Assembly: GCA_958448375.1 (NCBI GenBank) | Contig: CAUDDU010000038.1 | Coordinates: forward strand, 1-7,579 | Origin: an uncultured Collinsella sp. | GTDB lineage: Bacteria; Actinomycetota; Coriobacteriia; Coriobacteriales; Coriobacteriaceae | Length of the DNA stretch: 7,579 bases | Direction of reading: 5' to 3' | Shown: piece by piece, positions 6,012 to 7,579 of the stretch | How positions within the stretch are numbered: position 1 is the stretch's first letter | Layout: each line of letters opens with the position of its first letter | Program-made: the position numbers and the translations under genes | Notes under the pieces: generated by a model | The model's input: the letters and a program-made list of their open reading frames with translations, nothing else | The model's database searches: none | Told to the model about the DNA's origin: nothing

Positions 6012-6056
6012 TTCACCGAAGTTTTTCTACCGCTCTAGTAATACTTGTTCAAACAA
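6012..6056 (+). promoter_or_regulatory. Candidate second promoter and operator D ahead of the binding-protein gene
   Basis: TTCACC (6012-6017) and TAGTAA (6036-6041) are 18 bases apart and form a weak promoter. Operator D, TTGTTCAAACAA (6045-6056), follows at once. It has perfect TTGTT/AACAA arms and matches 11 of 12 bases of the shared motif. Its position just after the -10 mirrors operator A at the PTS promoter, which supports repression by the same regulator. A 5' leader of about 110 bases would follow. Confidence 0.5.
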
Positions 6057-6090
6057 CTAGCCAAATAGCGTATCGTTCAAATCAGCAAAA

Positions 6091-6141
6091 GGGGCAAAGT
6101 CCCCGAGCCAATCTCCGAAGGCGGCGGCAAAGGGTGCCGCC
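6091..6141 (+). other. Two small hairpins in the binding-protein mRNA leader
   Basis: GGGG-caaagt-CCCC (6091-6104) and GGCGGCA-aaggg-TGCCGCC (6123-6141) can each form in the leader, the second with seven perfect GC-rich pairs ending nine bases before the ribosome-binding site. They have no T-run, so they are not terminators. They may shield or stabilise the 5' end. I recognise no known riboswitch. Confidence 0.4.
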
Positions 6142-6164
6142 ACGGTGTGAAAGGGTGGATTGTA

Positions 6165-7481
6165 ATGAAGAACGAAATGAGCAGAAGGCAGTTCCTGGGC
6201 TTTGCTGGTTCCGCGGCTGCGGTTCTTGGTCTGGGTCTCGTGGGCTGCGGTGGCTCCGCCGGCTCCGGCTCCTCTGCTTCTGGTGACGCTGCCGAGGTCT
6301 ACTTCCTCCAATTCAAGCCTGAGGTCGACAAGGAGTGGAAGGAGATCGCCAAGGCGTACAAGGAGGAGAAGGGCGTCGAGGTCAAGATCGTGACCGCCGC
6401 CTCCAACACCTACGAAGAGAAGCTCAAGTCCGAGATGTCCAAGAGCTCCGCTCCGACCCTGTTCCAGGTCAACGGCCCCACCGGTCTTAAGAACTGGAAG
6501 GATTACTGCGCCGACCTGTCCGATACCAAGCTCCGCGGTGAGCTCATTGACGACTCCCTGGCTCTGCAGTCCGATGGCAAGGATCTGGGTATCGACTGGG
6601 TCCAGGAGAGCTACGGCATCATCTACAACAAGCAGCTGCTCGAGAAGGCTGGCTACAAGGCCGAGGACATCAACTCCTTCGACAAGCTGAAGGCTTGTGC
6701 TGACGACATCCAGGCCCGCAAGGACGAGCTTGGCGTTGAGGGTGCCTTCACTTCTGCCGGCATGGATGACTCCTCCAGCTGGCGCTACACCACCCACCTC
6801 GCCAACCTCCCGCTCTACTACGAGTTCGAGAAGGAGCACAACCAGGAGGACGACGAGATCAAGGGCGAGTATCTCGACAACTTCAAGCAGATTTTCGACC
6901 TGTACATCACCGACTCCACCTGCGATCCTTCGCAGCTTGCCTCCAAGACCGGCGACGACGCCACCAACGAGTTCGCAACCGGCAAGGCCGTCTTCTATCA
7001 GAACGGCTCTTGGGCATACGCTGACCTCACCAAGGCCGGTATGACCGACGACCAGCTCGGCATGCTGCCGATCTACATCGGCGTCGACGGCGAAGAGAAC
7101 CAGGGCCTGTGCTCCGGCGGCGAGAACTACTGGTGCGTCAGCTCCCAGGCTTCCGAGGATGCTCAGAAGGCCACCGAGGACTTCATGTACTGGTGCGTCA
7201 CCGCTGACACCCCGACCAGCATCATCGCCGACAAGATGGGTCTGACCGCTCCGTTCAAGAGCGCCAAGGAGACCACCAACGTCTTCTCGCAGCAGGCCGT
7301 TGCCATGGCTAAGGACGGCAAGAAGACCGTCGCTTGGGACTTCGTTTACATCCCCTCCGAGGAGTGGAAGAAGAACCTCAAGCAGGCTCTCATTGCTTAT
7401 GCTGCCGACAACACCAAGTGGGACGGCGTCAAGAACGCCTTCGTCGATGGCTGGAAGACCGAGAAGGCTGCTTCCGAGTAA
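6165..7481 (+). CDS. Sugar ABC-transporter substrate-binding lipoprotein (family 1)
   Basis: This 438-residue exported protein captures sugar outside the membrane and passes it to an ABC permease. The N-terminus has a twin-arginine motif SRRQFLG (6-12), a hydrophobic stretch, and a lipobox LVGC with C28 as the lipidated cysteine, followed by a Gly/Ser-rich tether. The rest fits the extracellular solute-binding family 1 fold (EVYFLQF, ESYGIIYNKQLLEKAGY, FATGKAVFYQNGSWA, MGLTAPFKS), common for di- and oligosaccharides. I chose the ATG at 6165 because AAAGGGTGG sits just before it; an in-frame GTG at 6147 lies upstream of that site. Codon use is strongly biased: the lysine codons I read are all AAG, and C- or G-ending codons prevail, which suggests high expression. 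Operators C and D upstream link it to the TreR-like regulator. The substrate is inferred to be an alpha-glucoside. Confidence 0.92.
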   Translation: MKNEMSRRQFLGFAGSAAAVLGLGLVGCGGSAGSGSSASGDAAEVYFLQFKPEVDKEWKEIAKAYKEEKGVEVKIVTAASNTYEEKLKSEMSKSSAPTLFQVNGPTGLKNWKDYCADLSDTKLRGELIDDSLALQSDGKDLGIDWVQESYGIIYNKQLLEKAGYKAEDINSFDKLKACADDIQARKDELGVEGAFTSAGMDDSSSWRYTTHLANLPLYYEFEKEHNQEDDEIKGEYLDNFKQIFDLYITDSTCDPSQLASKTGDDATNEFATGKAVFYQNGSWAYADLTKAGMTDDQLGMLPIYIGVDGEENQGLCSGGENYWCVSSQASEDAQKATEDFMYWCVTADTPTSIIADKMGLTAPFKSAKETTNVFSQQAVAMAKDGKKTVAWDFVYIPSEEWKKNLKQALIAYAADNTKWDGVKNAFVDGWKTEKAASE

Positions 7482-7512
7482 GCAGTTGCTGCCCAAGCTA
7501 TCTGATTAGCGA

Positions 7513-7548
7513 CAGGGGGCGGGCAGACGTTGGTTTGCCCGCCCCCTG
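7513..7548 (+). other. Intercistronic stem-loop after the binding-protein gene
   Basis: Thirteen perfect pairs, nearly all G-C (7513-7525 with 7536-7548), enclose a ten-base loop. No U-tract follows; instead the next gene's ribosome-binding site comes eight bases later. In ABC sugar operons such hairpins after the binding-protein gene protect the upstream mRNA and keep the binding protein more abundant than the permeases. Partial termination is also possible. Confidence 0.8.
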
Positions 7549-7568
7549 CATATTGAAAGGACCCTTTT

Positions 7569-7579
7569 ATGGGCAAAGC
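7569..7579 (+). CDS. Start of next gene, probably an ABC permease (partial)
   Basis: An ATG at 7569 follows AAAGGA (7556-7561) by seven bases, a good ribosome-binding site. Only three full codons (Met-Gly-Lys) lie in the window. Its place right after a sugar-binding protein gene and an intercistronic hairpin suggests a membrane permease of the same transporter, by operon convention only. Confidence 0.55.

Noticed and set aside
6057..7496. Open minus frame of 479 codons antisense to the binding-protein gene
   Set aside because: It is a Leu/Val/Gly-rich mirror frame caused by the strong codon bias of the sense gene; it spans the sense gene's leader and start.

Overview
The window looks like chromosomal DNA of a moderately GC-rich Gram-positive actinobacterium, most likely a gut Coriobacteriia member such as Collinsella. 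That placement is inferred from the protein families: a CwlM-like protein, a MalP/GlvC-type PTS permease, a TreR-like GntR regulator and a Tat-type sugar-binding lipoprotein. No ribosomal marker was read.

Left part (1-2344). The first 115 bases hold no gene I can name. They contain a 15-pair hairpin and then a sequence that looks like the 3' end of a tRNA (T arm plus acceptor strand) without a recognisable 5' half. A strong hairpin terminator follows, and then tRNA-Gln(UUG) on the minus strand. Upstream of it, also on minus, lie a CwlM-like protein with two peptidoglycan-binding domains and a degenerate C-terminal domain, and a trans-polyprenyl diphosphate synthase. Both fit cell-envelope or isoprenoid work.

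Central and right part (2461-7579). This is a sugar-uptake locus. A minus-strand gene encodes an alpha-glucoside-type PTS permease (EIIC then EIIB) fused in frame to a complete Cof-type HAD phosphatase. Divergent from it is a GntR/UTRA regulator resembling TreR, ended by a strong terminator. Next on plus come a sugar ABC-transporter binding lipoprotein, a 13-pair hairpin and the first codons of another gene, probably a permease.

How the parts connect. Four near-identical palindromes close to TTGTTTAAACAA lie in the two control regions: two between the PTS and regulator genes, two ahead of the binding-protein gene. This suggests that one TreR-like repressor controls a PTS route and an ABC route for related alpha-glucosides. 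The HAD domain could strip the phosphate from the sugar that the PTS delivers. No sugar-phosphate hydrolase is present in the window. The PTS-phosphatase fusion and its shared operator set are the most novel things here.
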